A stretch of 64,000 bases of DNA, from contig NZ_FZOB01000003.1 of assembly GCF_900188395.1 (NCBI RefSeq), forward strand, positions 62,001 to 126,000, read 5' to 3'. Each line of letters begins with the position of its first letter. The first letter of the stretch is position 1. The position numbers and the translations under genes are program-made. The notes beneath the pieces are model-generated. The model had not been told where the DNA came from and ran no database searches. It saw only the letters and a program-made list of their open reading frames with translations. Below are positions 38,298 through 46,969 of the stretch, piece by piece. Source of the DNA: Desulfurobacterium atlanticum (GTDB lineage Bacteria > Aquificota > Aquificia > Desulfurobacteriales > Desulfurobacteriaceae).

Positions 38298-39373
38298 TTT
38301 GTAACCTCAAAGTAGTTTGTTATTGCAACAGGTTTGAACCCAAAATATAGATTTCCCAAACGAAAGTCGTATTCAAAAACTTCTACGTGATAGAATCCTT
38401 CATCTTCAAGTTTAAAAGTAAAAGCTGGCTTATCAGTTATTTTTATAGGATTGCCGTCTTTTTTTATCATTTTAAGTGTTTTTTTCTTTTTTGCGGAAAT
38501 GTTTAAGATAGAACCTGAAGGGACTTTTTCTCCAGGAAGAAAAACTTTTCCGTTTTTCGTACATAGAAAGTCTCCTTCAAAACCTTCTATGGATAAATAA
38601 AGATTTCCGTTTGCTATCGCTTTCATTATGGATTCTTTATTTTTTATAGGTTTTCTGGAATAAATTTTGTTTATCAACCATCTGAATCCGTTTATGTAGG
38701 ACGGGATTAGAATTCCGTGGGTGTGTTCCTGATATACTGCTTTTATATGGATATCAAGTCCGCCAATGATTTTAAGTTTTTTTGCCCTTTCTGTGTAAAG
38801 TTTACTCCACGTTTCAAGAGGTATAAGGGAGTTCCACTTTCTCAAGAGATTCCTTGTAAAGGGCCAGAAAAAAATATTTTTAATAAGCGTAGCTATTGTA
38901 AGGGGCTTGTTCCATACGATTGCGTCTTTTATGTTTATAATTTCGTATAGATGGTCTTCTTTAAACTCTCCTTTCCATCTGTAGTGGTCAAATTCAAAGT
39001 TATTTGGATGGGAGATAACAGGAATTTTATTTCCAAGGAGCAAAAGTCTTCCTGACGGTGTGTTTTTTTCAACACCTGTTATCGTTCTTTCATCTTCAAA
39101 AAATTTATAGTTGTCATTGTCATGGTCTGTGATAAAAGCATAGTCTATGGCGTTAACTTCCATCGCTTTTTTTATGTCGGAAGGTTTTCCAAGTGAATCT
39201 CTTGAAAACTGTGTGTGAATGTGAATTGCAACATTGTATCTGTATATGTTTTGTGGAATCTTAACTTTATATGAAAGTCCTTTTTCCAGTTTTTTCAGCC
39301 TCTTTATTGGTCTTATATCAAGATAGAAGAAGAAAAGCAGCAGGAGAAAAATCACAAAAAACAGAGGGAACAT
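38294..39373 (-). CDS. Membrane-anchored PHP-domain phosphoesterase
   Basis: A 359-residue protein. Residues 2-18 are a single hydrophobic anchor. The PHP metal motifs follow: AIHIHTQFSRDS (about residues 49-60), ITDHDND, VISHPNNF and GGLDIHIKA. The C-terminal about 100 residues look like a beta domain, as found in carbohydrate- or lipid-linked PHP proteins. The substrate is unknown. It sits between an MsbA-type exporter and a PAP2 phosphatase on one strand, suggesting a role in envelope lipid or glycan processing. Confidence 0.78.
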   Translation of the reverse strand: MFPLFFVIFLLLLFFFYLDIRPIKRLKKLEKGLSYKVKIPQNIYRYNVAIHIHTQFSRDSLGKPSDIKKAMEVNAIDYAFITDHDNDNYKFFEDERTITGVEKNTPSGRLLLLGNKIPVISHPNNFEFDHYRWKGEFKEDHLYEIINIKDAIVWNKPLTIATLIKNIFFWPFTRNLLRKWNSLIPLETWSKLYTERAKKLKIIGGLDIHIKAVYQEHTHGILIPSYINGFRWLINKIYSRKPIKNKESIMKAIANGNLYLSIEGFEGDFLCTKNGKVFLPGEKVPSGSILNISAKKKKTLKMIKKDGNPIKITDKPAFTFKLEDEGFYHVEVFEYDFRLGNLYFGFKPVAITNYFEVTK

Positions 39374-39384
39374 TTAACCTCCTT

Positions 39385-41094
39385 TTAATTTTCTGTTTCT
39401 GATATTGTGCAAAATTTATAAAAAGCTCCCTTTTTAGCAATAAGCTCATCTTTTGTTCCCTCTTCCACAATTTTTCCGTTTTCCATAACTATTATTCTGT
39501 TAGCTATTTTAAGGGTTTTTAATCTGTGGGTTATCATAAGAATGGTTTTATCTTTAAAGTGGTTTTTTATCTCTTCCATAACGTACTCTTCGGTTTCAAC
39601 ATCAAGGGCTGATGTAGCTTCATCAATTATGAGAATATCTGGATTTTTAAGGAATATTCGTGCTATTGCTATTCTTTGCCGCTCTCCACCAGAAAGTCTT
39701 GATCCTTTCTCACCAAGCACCGTATCAAGGCCGTGTTCAAGTTTAAAAACAAAGTTAGCTTTTGCCTTTTTAAGGGCTTCTATAAGTTCCTCATCTGTTG
39801 CGTCAGGTTTGGCCACTAAAAGGTTGTTTCTAAGTGTATCGTTGAAAATGAACACTTCCTGGGATATCATGCCTATTCTGTTCCTTATACTTGGAAGTGA
39901 ATATTTTTTTAGTTCAGTTCCATCTATTAAAACTTCTCCTGCATATTCTTTAACAAGTCCCGGTAGAATTTTTACAAGGGTAGATTTTCCTGAACCGGTT
40001 AATCCAACTATTCCTATTTTTTCTCCCTTTCTAACTGTAAAATTTATATCTTTCAGAATATGGTTGTTACCTATTATTACATTGACATTTTTATATTCAA
40101 TTTTGTCCTTTAACCCGTTAAAATCTGCTCCTTCAGCTTTTTCTTCAGGAATATTAAGAATAAACTGGATTCTTTCAATTACAGGGGATAAAGCTTTTAG
40201 GTTTATGATGCCTCTTTGTAGAATCTGCATAGAGTTAATAATTATCAAAACTCCACCGAGGAAAGAGAAGAAATCTCCCGGTGTTATCTCTCCTTTTATG
40301 ATTCTTATTCCACCGTAAAATATTATTCCACCTGTGGCTGCGTATGCCAGTATTTCTGTTGTTGATAGATAAACTGTTTCGTAGAACTTACTTTTTTTCT
40401 GCCTTTCAAATAGAGTTTCATTTATTCTTTCAAAAACTTTGAAAAAGATGGTCTTTTTAAACAGCTTTACAACTTCAAAGCCTGAAATTATCTGATTCAG
40501 GTGCTGGATGTAATCTGAAAAACTTTCCTGCTGTTTTTGAGAGTATTTTTTTCTTTTGTTTCCGAGAAAATCTAAAGCCAGACTTAGAAAGGGGATTATT
40601 ATTGTAAAAATAAGAAACATTCTCCAGTCTCTGTAGATGAGAACTATTATGACTCCTATTACTGTAAATGTTTCTGTGATTATGTTTGTTCCTATTGTGG
40701 AGGATATTTCTGCAAATTTTTCAAGGTCTGTGGTTGCTCTGCTTATAAGGTCACCAGGGGAAATTTTCCTTAAAAAAGAAGGTTCTGCGTTTATTATTTT
40801 TTCATGCATTTTTTTTCTTAAATCTTTAACTGCTTTAAATATTACAAGGGGATAGATATAATTTTTAAGAAAGAATCCTATCTGTTTTGAGACTGCAAGA
40901 AGTAGAAGAATAGATACAACTACAACAAGCTTTTCGTAGCTTTTGGCTATAAATACATCATCAACAACATTTTTTACAATATATGCAAGTCCCGCAAGTC
41001 CTATAGATTCAAGAATAGAACCAAATATTGCCAGAGCAACTAACTTCCAATCTTTTTTTAGGATGAGGAGAAGGAACTTTATATCTTTTCGCAT
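39385..41094 (-). CDS. msbA: ABC exporter, MsbA type (lipid A flippase-like)
   Basis: A 569-residue half-transporter: six membrane spans in residues 1-310, then the ATPase domain with Walker A GIVGLTGSGKSTLV, signature RLSGGERQRIAIARIF and Walker B ILIIDEATSALD. The domain order and length fit MsbA and related lipid or drug exporters. Neighbouring glycosyltransferases, PAP2 and PHP genes favour a lipid A or glycolipid substrate, but this is inference. A minus-strand extended -10 (TGTTATACT) lies about 30 bases before the start. Confidence 0.88.
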   Translation of the reverse strand: MRKDIKFLLLILKKDWKLVALAIFGSILESIGLAGLAYIVKNVVDDVFIAKSYEKLVVVVSILLLLAVSKQIGFFLKNYIYPLVIFKAVKDLRKKMHEKIINAEPSFLRKISPGDLISRATTDLEKFAEISSTIGTNIITETFTVIGVIIVLIYRDWRMFLIFTIIIPFLSLALDFLGNKRKKYSQKQQESFSDYIQHLNQIISGFEVVKLFKKTIFFKVFERINETLFERQKKSKFYETVYLSTTEILAYAATGGIIFYGGIRIIKGEITPGDFFSFLGGVLIIINSMQILQRGIINLKALSPVIERIQFILNIPEEKAEGADFNGLKDKIEYKNVNVIIGNNHILKDINFTVRKGEKIGIVGLTGSGKSTLVKILPGLVKEYAGEVLIDGTELKKYSLPSIRNRIGMISQEVFIFNDTLRNNLLVAKPDATDEELIEALKKAKANFVFKLEHGLDTVLGEKGSRLSGGERQRIAIARIFLKNPDILIIDEATSALDVETEEYVMEEIKNHFKDKTILMITHRLKTLKIANRIIVMENGKIVEEGTKDELIAKKGAFYKFCTISETEN

Positions 41095-41125
41095 AGTTCT
41101 CCCTGTTGCTGTTTCTAATGGCCAA

Positions 41126-41134
41126 AGTATAACA
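41126..41134 (-). promoter_or_regulatory. Extended -10 promoter of the exporter gene
   Basis: On the minus strand TGTTATACT reads as an extended -10 element, about 31 bases upstream of the ATG at 41094. No good -35 is seen, as is usual for extended -10 promoters. Confidence 0.5.
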
Positions 41135-41167
41135 TTTTAGGTTTAAAGATGTTTTAAATGATTGAAT

Positions 41168-41196
41168 TTGACATATAAAGGGATAGCTGATAAATT
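41168..41196 (+). promoter_or_regulatory. Sigma-70 promoter of the small gene
   Basis: TTGACA (41168-41173) and TAAATT (41191-41196) are separated by exactly 17 bases. This is the closest match to the housekeeping consensus that I saw in the window. The start site would be near 41203. Confidence 0.8.
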
Positions 41197-41224
41197 TAAG
41201 TAAACTTAATATACGGGGGTTATT

Positions 41225-41308
41225 ATGGAAGCACTTGCACTTGCTGCTAAAGCATGGGGCATTCTTACTGCCTTTATAGCTATTGTTGGACCTTTGAAGG
41301 ATGAGTGA
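41225..41308 (+). CDS. 27-residue hydrophobic small protein, unknown
   Basis: The frame reads MEALALAAKAWGILTAF, then IAIVGPLKDE and a TGA stop. Residues 4-23 form one hydrophobic helix with a Trp near the middle and a charged KDE tail, i.e. a single-span membrane peptide. GGGGGT lies 4-9 bases before the ATG. A consensus sigma-70 promoter is upstream and a strong terminator begins 4 bases after the stop, giving a predicted transcript of about 130 bases dedicated to this gene. It is on the plus strand between minus-strand msbA and the CCG-subunit gene. I do not recognise it; small respiratory-complex subunits, type I toxin-like peptides, or a non-coding RNA are alternatives. Confidence 0.6.
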   Translation: MEALALAAKAWGILTAFIAIVGPLKDE

Positions 41309-41311
41309 TTT

Positions 41312-41334
41312 AAAGCCCGCAAGCGCGGGCTTTT
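41312..41334. terminator. Bidirectional terminator after the small gene
   Basis: AAAGCCCGC and GCGGGCTTT form a 9-bp stem with loop AAGC, with T on the plus side and A on the left. It serves the small gene and, in the other direction, the CCG-subunit gene ending at 41333. Confidence 0.9.
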
Positions 41335-42154
41335 ACAGTTTCACCGGTATTTTGTGGTAAATTATTCCTGAATCTTCATGAGAAAATCCAAGGGAAAGAG
41401 CTATAAGTTCTGGTAAGAAGAGGACTGGAATCTCTCTTTCAACTTTTGCTTCTTTCTGCATCATATCAAACCCCTTGAAACACAAGGGGCACGGAGTAAC
41501 TATAAACTCGGCTTCTGCTTCTTTCATACTGTTAACGATTCTTTTTATCTTCTTGAGGGCTGTTGCTTTGTCTGTATAAATTGAATGGTATCCGCAACAG
41601 GCGTCTTCTTCCTTATAGCGAATTGGTGTTCCACCGCATAATTCTATAATTTTTTCAAGACTTCCATGTTTTGCAATCTTTTCAGGATATTTGAGGTGGC
41701 AACCGTAGTAAGGGGCGAATCTGTAGGGAAGAGAAATTTTTATATATTCGGATAGCTTTTCAAATCCTATTTTTTCAACTATGAAAGGCATAATGTGCCA
41801 GATTTTTTTCTCTCCTGAATAGTAAAGGTTCTCCTCCTCAAGAATTTTGTTAACCTTTTTTTTTACAGTTTCGCTGCTATCTAAAAGTTTCTTTGCACGG
41901 TTGATTACCATAAAACATGTATTACAGCTTATTAATAAGTCAAGATTCTCTTTTTCAGCTGCTGCAATATTTCTTGCGTTTATTAGTGTAGATAAAAATC
42001 TGCTTTCTTCATCTATAACGTTTCCACCGCAACATATGGTTTTCCTTACTTCAGGAAGTTCAACTCCAAATACGGAAAACACTTTTTTAATTACATCAAA
42101 CAGAATAAAATCAAGTCCTTGAAAACAGCAACCTCTATAAAAGCCTATTCGCAT
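41333..42154 (-). CDS. CCG-domain subunit of a fumarate/succinate reductase (SdhE/HdrB-like)
   Basis: A 273-residue protein with two Cys-rich CCG domains: YRGCCF...TICCGGNV...SCNTC in the first half and YYGCHLKYPE...DACCGYHS...TPCPLC in the second. Such subunits replace the haem membrane anchor in type-E succinate/fumarate reductases and form the heterodisulfide-reductase-like part of thiol:fumarate reductase. It overlaps the iron-sulfur subunit gene by 10 bases. The flavoprotein subunit is not adjacent. In a hydrogen-using autotroph the complex would reduce fumarate in the reductive TCA cycle or anaerobic respiration. Confidence 0.85.
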   Translation of the reverse strand: MRIGFYRGCCFQGLDFILFDVIKKVFSVFGVELPEVRKTICCGGNVIDEESRFLSTLINARNIAAAEKENLDLLISCNTCFMVINRAKKLLDSSETVKKKVNKILEEENLYYSGEKKIWHIMPFIVEKIGFEKLSEYIKISLPYRFAPYYGCHLKYPEKIAKHGSLEKIIELCGGTPIRYKEEDACCGYHSIYTDKATALKKIKRIVNSMKEAEAEFIVTPCPLCFKGFDMMQKEAKVEREIPVLFLPELIALSLGFSHEDSGIIYHKIPVKL

Positions 42155-43173
42155 TTATTGTCTCCTTTAAGGAGTTTTTCTATCTTTTCATCTATTTGTC
42201 TTATCTTTTTAAAATTAATGCTTTCAATGTCTCCTTCTTCTATTAAAGCCCGTATTATAAGATCCCTTAATGCCAAAAAGCCATCAGGAAGATGAGGAAT
42301 TTCCCAGATTTCAACTCCATGCTCTTTACAGAAATTTATAAAGTCGCGGACAGCTTTTTCATTATCATATACATCAAGAGGAAGATACAGTCTATTTATC
42401 TGCCCTGTTGCATAGACCCAGTTCAAGTAATGTGACAATTTACGTGCACCGGGGGTTTCTTTGTGTCCGAGCTTTACAGTTTCATTTCTGATTTTTTGAA
42501 TGTCGTGTGCTGGTGCTATGTTTTTAGGGCAAAAAGCAACACATTTTTGACACTGAACACATGACCATACAGAGGCGTTTAGTGCTATTTTCACACGTTC
42601 TTTATGGGTTTCTTCCTTTTCTCGTGAATCTGCTATAAACCGATAGGTTTTCACAAATGCAAAAGGTCCGGCAAAAGGAGTATTTTCTTTTAAAGTTTCA
42701 CACACGCTACAACAGGTAAGGCATAAAATACAGTCGGTTTCTTTAGAGTATTTTTCCACCTCATCGGGAGATATTTTAAATTCTTCATTTTCAGGAGGGA
42801 TTTTATTTTCAAGCCACAGTTTAAATCTTCTAAGTGTATCCTGCTTTCCTTCAATATCCACCACAAGGTCTTTTATTATTTTAAAGCCGTCTATTGGTTC
42901 AATTATAAGTTTTTCAACTTCAAATTCATCAACTATTTCTTTGATTTGGGTTTTACATGCAAGTAGTGGTTTTCCATTAACTCTTACTGTACATGACCCG
43001 CACACTCCGCTCCTGCAGAAGGCTCTAAAAGTAAGAGAAGGGTCTATGTTTTCTTTTATGTAGTTAAGGAGGTCTAAGATGGTGATACCTTCTTTAAATG
43101 GAACTTTAAATATATCATATCTAACTTTTTTCCCTTTCTTCGTTCGGAAGATCTTTACCTTTATTTCCTTCAC
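42145..43173 (-). CDS. Succinate dehydrogenase/fumarate reductase iron-sulfur subunit
   Basis: A 342-residue FrdB/SdhB-type protein, about 100 residues longer than the usual 240. The plant-type [2Fe-2S] ligands are in FCRSGVCGSCTVRVNGKP (about residues 53-70), and the bacterial ferredoxin part has CILCLTCCSVC near 151 and CVQCQKCVAFCPKN near 210. The additional C-terminal region (about 245-342) is helical and may dock the CCG subunit encoded next. The start is GTG at 43173 after GAGG. No flavoprotein gene is next to it; the upstream gene is a glycosyltransferase. Confidence 0.9.
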   Translation of the reverse strand: MKEIKVKIFRTKKGKKVRYDIFKVPFKEGITILDLLNYIKENIDPSLTFRAFCRSGVCGSCTVRVNGKPLLACKTQIKEIVDEFEVEKLIIEPIDGFKIIKDLVVDIEGKQDTLRRFKLWLENKIPPENEEFKISPDEVEKYSKETDCILCLTCCSVCETLKENTPFAGPFAFVKTYRFIADSREKEETHKERVKIALNASVWSCVQCQKCVAFCPKNIAPAHDIQKIRNETVKLGHKETPGARKLSHYLNWVYATGQINRLYLPLDVYDNEKAVRDFINFCKEHGVEIWEIPHLPDGFLALRDLIIRALIEEGDIESINFKKIRQIDEKIEKLLKGDNKCE

Positions 43174-43207
43174 TGATAAACCTCATTTTTATTTGTTCTA
43201 TCTAAAT

Positions 43208-44776
43208 TTATTGCTTTTTGCAAAGATAGAAAGTTTTCTTTCCAAGTTTAAACTCTTTTATAACTTTTCCTTTTGGAGAATTTTCCGAGATAAAAAGAGC
43301 GTTTACAGGAATGGCTCTATAGTTTTTAAATGGAAGTGGAAGTTGTCTGCTTTTTTCTACGTAAAATCCTATTTTAGTATCAGGAGTAATAGTGTAAAGT
43401 GACTTTCCCTGCGTTAACTTTGCTATCTCCATGGAGACTTTTCTGTAATTGGGACGTTTGAACTCTGCAACCGATAGATAATAACTACTGTAAAATCCTC
43501 TTACTATAAGCATTGCACATCCTAAAATAAGAACGAAATTCGTTACATCTATCCTTTTCATAAAGTAGAAATAAACAAAATAAGCGACTATCAAGAAAAA
43601 TATTGTTGCGTTTAGTGCTATATCTGTTCTTAATGTTAACCATATTGTGCCAATTATTCCAATGAAAAGTAATACATCCATTAAAAATTGCATAAAAGCG
43701 ACGCCTCTTTTAAAGTTAACAGTTTTTTCATACAAAATGGATGAAAAAATTATGGAGATAAAAGGAAATATAGGAATGAGATATCTCATGCGAGTTCTGG
43801 GGGATAAAAAATATAGAATAAGGTTGGCCACAATTAAAAGAGCTATTTCTTTTAAAAATTTGTTATTTTTTAAATATTTAAAATTGCAATTTACCCTCTT
43901 TTTGTAAAATTCAAACGCCATTGCTGCTGACCAGGGAATTAAAGCATAAAAAAGCATCGGAAAGAATAAGGCCATTCCTTTTAATGTTTTTAATAGAGAG
44001 TTTGTTAGGGCAGTTCTTCTTGCTGCTTCTTTCCACAAGGTTAAAAGAGCTTTTTCAGGAGAAATTGATACTACCCACATAACAAAAGGAGATATACCTA
44101 TGATTGCACCGAGAAAATGGGCTGGTTGAAAAAATTCTTTCCACTGTTTTCTATAGAAAAGAATAGTGAAGACTGATATCAGGAAAAAAGCTAACCCCGG
44201 TAGTCCTTTTGTTAAAAACGCTAAAGATGAAAACAGGTAACCTAAAATCCAGCCTTTTAACTTTTCTCCTTTTTCAAAAAATGTGTACCATAGAGATATT
44301 GATAAAAATACAAAAAAGGTGAATATCATGTCCGGTTCACATTTTGTTGAATATTCTATTGATACAAGTCCGATGGTCAGGAAAATAATGGAGGATAAAA
44401 CTGCCACTTTTTCCCGCAGGAATTTTTTAGAAAACATATAGATGCCGGAAGCTGTTAGAACCGTTGTTATAAGAGAAGGTAAACGCATTGTGAATTCATT
44501 TATAAATTTAGGATTAAAGCCGGAAAATAGAAGTATTATCCAGTTATGTAGTGGAGGTTTTCTAAAATATGGGACCATTAAAACCGTTGGTTGAAGGAAA
44601 TTGTGGCGGAACAGCATTTCTAAGGCTACTATACCTCTCCGTGGCTCTTCATGTCTTAGGGAAAATAGCCACATATTAATGATGGCAGCTATAAGAAAGC
44701 CCATAATGAATAGTTTTAAAGTTTTGTTGTCTATTTCAGGAGTTTTCTTTAGTGTTATGGGAATTTTTCTTTTCAT
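43208..44776 (-). CDS. GT39/ArnT-like membrane glycosyltransferase, second
   Basis: A 522-residue multi-span protein related in architecture to the transferase at 36220 but clearly diverged. The first loop has RHEEPRRGIVALEML, then VPYFRKPPLHNWIILL, again the acidic pair and KPPL-W pattern of polyprenyl-phosphate-sugar transferases. The C-terminal about 100 residues form a soluble domain. The start at 44776 overlaps the upstream zinc-ribbon gene by 41 bases; GAGG precedes it. The next in-frame Met is 25 residues later. Confidence 0.82.
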   Translation of the reverse strand: MKRKIPITLKKTPEIDNKTLKLFIMGFLIAAIINMWLFSLRHEEPRRGIVALEMLFRHNFLQPTVLMVPYFRKPPLHNWIILLFSGFNPKFINEFTMRLPSLITTVLTASGIYMFSKKFLREKVAVLSSIIFLTIGLVSIEYSTKCEPDMIFTFFVFLSISLWYTFFEKGEKLKGWILGYLFSSLAFLTKGLPGLAFFLISVFTILFYRKQWKEFFQPAHFLGAIIGISPFVMWVVSISPEKALLTLWKEAARRTALTNSLLKTLKGMALFFPMLFYALIPWSAAMAFEFYKKRVNCNFKYLKNNKFLKEIALLIVANLILYFLSPRTRMRYLIPIFPFISIIFSSILYEKTVNFKRGVAFMQFLMDVLLFIGIIGTIWLTLRTDIALNATIFFLIVAYFVYFYFMKRIDVTNFVLILGCAMLIVRGFYSSYYLSVAEFKRPNYRKVSMEIAKLTQGKSLYTITPDTKIGFYVEKSRQLPLPFKNYRAIPVNALFISENSPKGKVIKEFKLGKKTFYLCKKQ

Positions 44777-45008
44777 CTACTAAAACCTCTTTGAAAAAAT
44801 CTTCCGGGATATCAGGTTTTGTCCCAACCGGATACATCTCTACATCTATGGTGTTACATTCGGGACATTTAAAGTAGCTTATCCATAACCCATTCTTCCC
44901 TGCAATTTCTTTAATTTCTCCGTTTTTGTTAAGGTTTCGGGAACCTATGTACTCAAACTCACCAACATTTCCACAGGTGCTACATTTTAGTAGTTTCTTG
45001 AATTTCAA
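44736..45008 (-). CDS. Small zinc-ribbon-like protein, unknown
   Basis: A 90-residue protein with two CxxC pairs, CSTC near residue 9 and CPEC near 53, spaced as in a split zinc ribbon. A hydrophilic, Asn-rich tail follows. No family recognised. It is just upstream of, and overlaps by 41 bases, the GT39 transferase gene on the same strand. The overlap is large for this genome, so one of the two ends may differ from what is given. Confidence 0.6.
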   Translation of the reverse strand: MKFKKLLKCSTCGNVGEFEYIGSRNLNKNGEIKEIAGKNGLWISYFKCPECNTIDVEMYPVGTKPDIPEDFFKEVLVDEKKNSHNTKENS

Positions 45009-45094
45009 TTCAATCCTCCATACATTTTCACAGGCAAATTATATAACATGCTGGTATAATTTGGGCTAATTAAATTTCTTATGGAGATGTAAAT

Positions 45095-46057
45095 ATGAGA
45101 GAGAAAAAACTTTCTATAGTGATACCTCTTTATAATGAGGAAGAAAATGTTAACGAGCTTTATAACAGGTTGAAAGAGGTTCTTGATGCTCTTCCTTACG
45201 ACTATGAGATTATTTTTGTAGATGATGGGAGTACAGATAGAACAGTAGAAAAACTTGAAGAGATAGCGAAAAAAGATTCTAAAGTGAAAGTTGTTGAGTT
45301 TGCGAGAAATTTTGGTCAGACACCTGCAATGATGGCTGGAATGGATATAGCTTCTGGTGATGTTATTATCACCATGGATGGAGATTTGCAGAACGATCCT
45401 GTTGATATTCCAAGGCTTCTTGAGAAGATTGATGAAGGCTATGATGTTGTAAGTGGCTGGAGAAAAAACAGGAAAGATGCCACTGTATCAAGAAAAATTC
45501 CTTCAAAAATTGCAAACTGGCTGATAGGTAAGCTTACAGGCGTAAGGATTCACGATTATGGATGTTCTTTAAAAGCGTATAGAAGCAATGTTATAAAAAG
45601 GATTCGTCTTTACGGTGAAATGCATAGGTTTATCCCTGCAGTTGTTTCTACCGTTACTTCTCCAGATAAAATAATAGAAATTCCTGTTAGACACCATCCC
45701 CGTAAATATGGAAAATCAAAATATGGTATTTCAAGAACTTTTAAGGTGATTGTTGATCTTTTTTATGTTTGGTTTGTTAAAAAATATATGCAGAAACCGA
45801 TCCATTTTTTTGGAGGAATAGGTCTTTTTCTACTTTTTGTGGGTCTTACTTTTTTTCTATACCTTTTGAGTGTTAAACTTCTGGGTAATCCAATAGGCGG
45901 CAGGCCTCTTCTGGTTATTTCTGTTATGTGTATAATTGCAGGTCTTCAGATGCTTACTACGGGAATAATAAGTGAAATTTTGATGAGAATATACTATGAG
46001 TCCCAGCAGAAAAAGCCTTATGTTATAAGGAGAGTTTTAAACGGTGAAGAAAACTAA
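45095..46057 (+). CDS. Polyprenyl-phosphate glycosyltransferase (GT2, GtrB/DPM-like)
   Basis: A 320-residue protein. The GT-A domain has LSIVIPLYNEEENV, IIFVDDGSTDRT and the metal motif ITMDGDLQNDP; YGCSLKAYR is typical of the GtrB/Dpm1 group. Two C-terminal membrane spans lie near residues 235-260 and 270-292. It probably loads a sugar onto undecaprenyl phosphate, making the donor used by GT39 enzymes such as the two encoded nearby. It overlaps the next gene by 14 bases. Confidence 0.9.
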   Translation: MREKKLSIVIPLYNEEENVNELYNRLKEVLDALPYDYEIIFVDDGSTDRTVEKLEEIAKKDSKVKVVEFARNFGQTPAMMAGMDIASGDVIITMDGDLQNDPVDIPRLLEKIDEGYDVVSGWRKNRKDATVSRKIPSKIANWLIGKLTGVRIHDYGCSLKAYRSNVIKRIRLYGEMHRFIPAVVSTVTSPDKIIEIPVRHHPRKYGKSKYGISRTFKVIVDLFYVWFVKKYMQKPIHFFGGIGLFLLFVGLTFFLYLLSVKLLGNPIGGRPLLVISVMCIIAGLQMLTTGIISEILMRIYYESQQKKPYVIRRVLNGEEN

Positions 46058-46943
46058 TCTGATAGTATCTGCTTTTATTTTTGCTCTTTTTATATACATC
46101 CTTTATAAATTTGATGTTTTTTCACAACTTGGTTTAATGTTGAAAACGGCAGATTATTCTTTGGTTTTTCTTTCTTTTCTGGTTTATCTTTCTGTTTATT
46201 TTTTCAGGGCTCTAAGGCTAAGGCTTTATATAGAAGAGGTTTCTATTGCAGAGATGTTTTCAGTAATAGGAGTTCATACGTTCTTTAATAATATCTTACC
46301 TTTCCGCTCAGGTGAAACTTCTTTTCCAATAATTTTGAAAAAGCTTTTTAGTATTGAAATAACAAAATCATCAATGGTCCTTTTAGGCGCAAGGATATTT
46401 GACCTTGTTTCTCTTTCTATACTTTTCCTTTTTTCTCTATTTTTTGTTTCATTTTCTGATAGAAGATTGATATTTTTTCCTATAATAGCTGTACTAATAA
46501 TGGGGTTTCTTCTGGTTCTTTCCTATAAAATACTTCACTTTTTTAAAGGAAAGGTTCCTTTTTTTGAAAAGATCTTGCTGGTTTCCGCCATATTTGTAAA
46601 GATAGATAAGCTTGTTATGATGTTTCTTTTTTCAATTCTTATATGGAGTTTAAAATTTACAGCATTTATGTTAATTTTGAAAGCTGCTCATCTTAACATT
46701 GGATTTTTCAAGACTATTTTTGTTTCCACTTTTGCCGAGCTTACAACGGTGTTGCCGATTCACAGTTTTGGTGGATTTGGAACTTTTGAAGCTGGTATGG
46801 TTGGTGGATTTTCTCTTATAGGAATAGATCCAAAGGAAGCTTTACCTTATGCTGTCTATTTTCATTCTCTTGTGTTGCTTATTTCTGGTGTTATGGCTAT
46901 TTCTGGCTGGATTTATTTGTCTTTTAAAGTTAGAAAAGGATAA
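46044..46943 (+). CDS. LPG-synthase-type integral membrane protein (flippase-like)
   Basis: A 299-residue protein with about seven or eight spans, matching the lysylphosphatidylglycerol synthase transmembrane region without the catalytic domain. Family segments are YFFRALRLRLY, NNILPFRSGE near residue 88 and LPIHSFGGFGTFEAGMVGG near 228. The start is GTG at 46044. Such proteins are thought to move or modify lipids; being coupled to a polyprenyl-phosphate transferase suggests flipping of the lipid-linked sugar, which is inference. Confidence 0.85.
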   Translation: MKKTNLIVSAFIFALFIYILYKFDVFSQLGLMLKTADYSLVFLSFLVYLSVYFFRALRLRLYIEEVSIAEMFSVIGVHTFFNNILPFRSGETSFPIILKKLFSIEITKSSMVLLGARIFDLVSLSILFLFSLFFVSFSDRRLIFFPIIAVLIMGFLLVLSYKILHFFKGKVPFFEKILLVSAIFVKIDKLVMMFLFSILIWSLKFTAFMLILKAAHLNIGFFKTIFVSTFAELTTVLPIHSFGGFGTFEAGMVGGFSLIGIDPKEALPYAVYFHSLVLLISGVMAISGWIYLSFKVRKG

Positions 46944-46969
46944 ATAAGGGTAAATTTTGTATATTTAAC

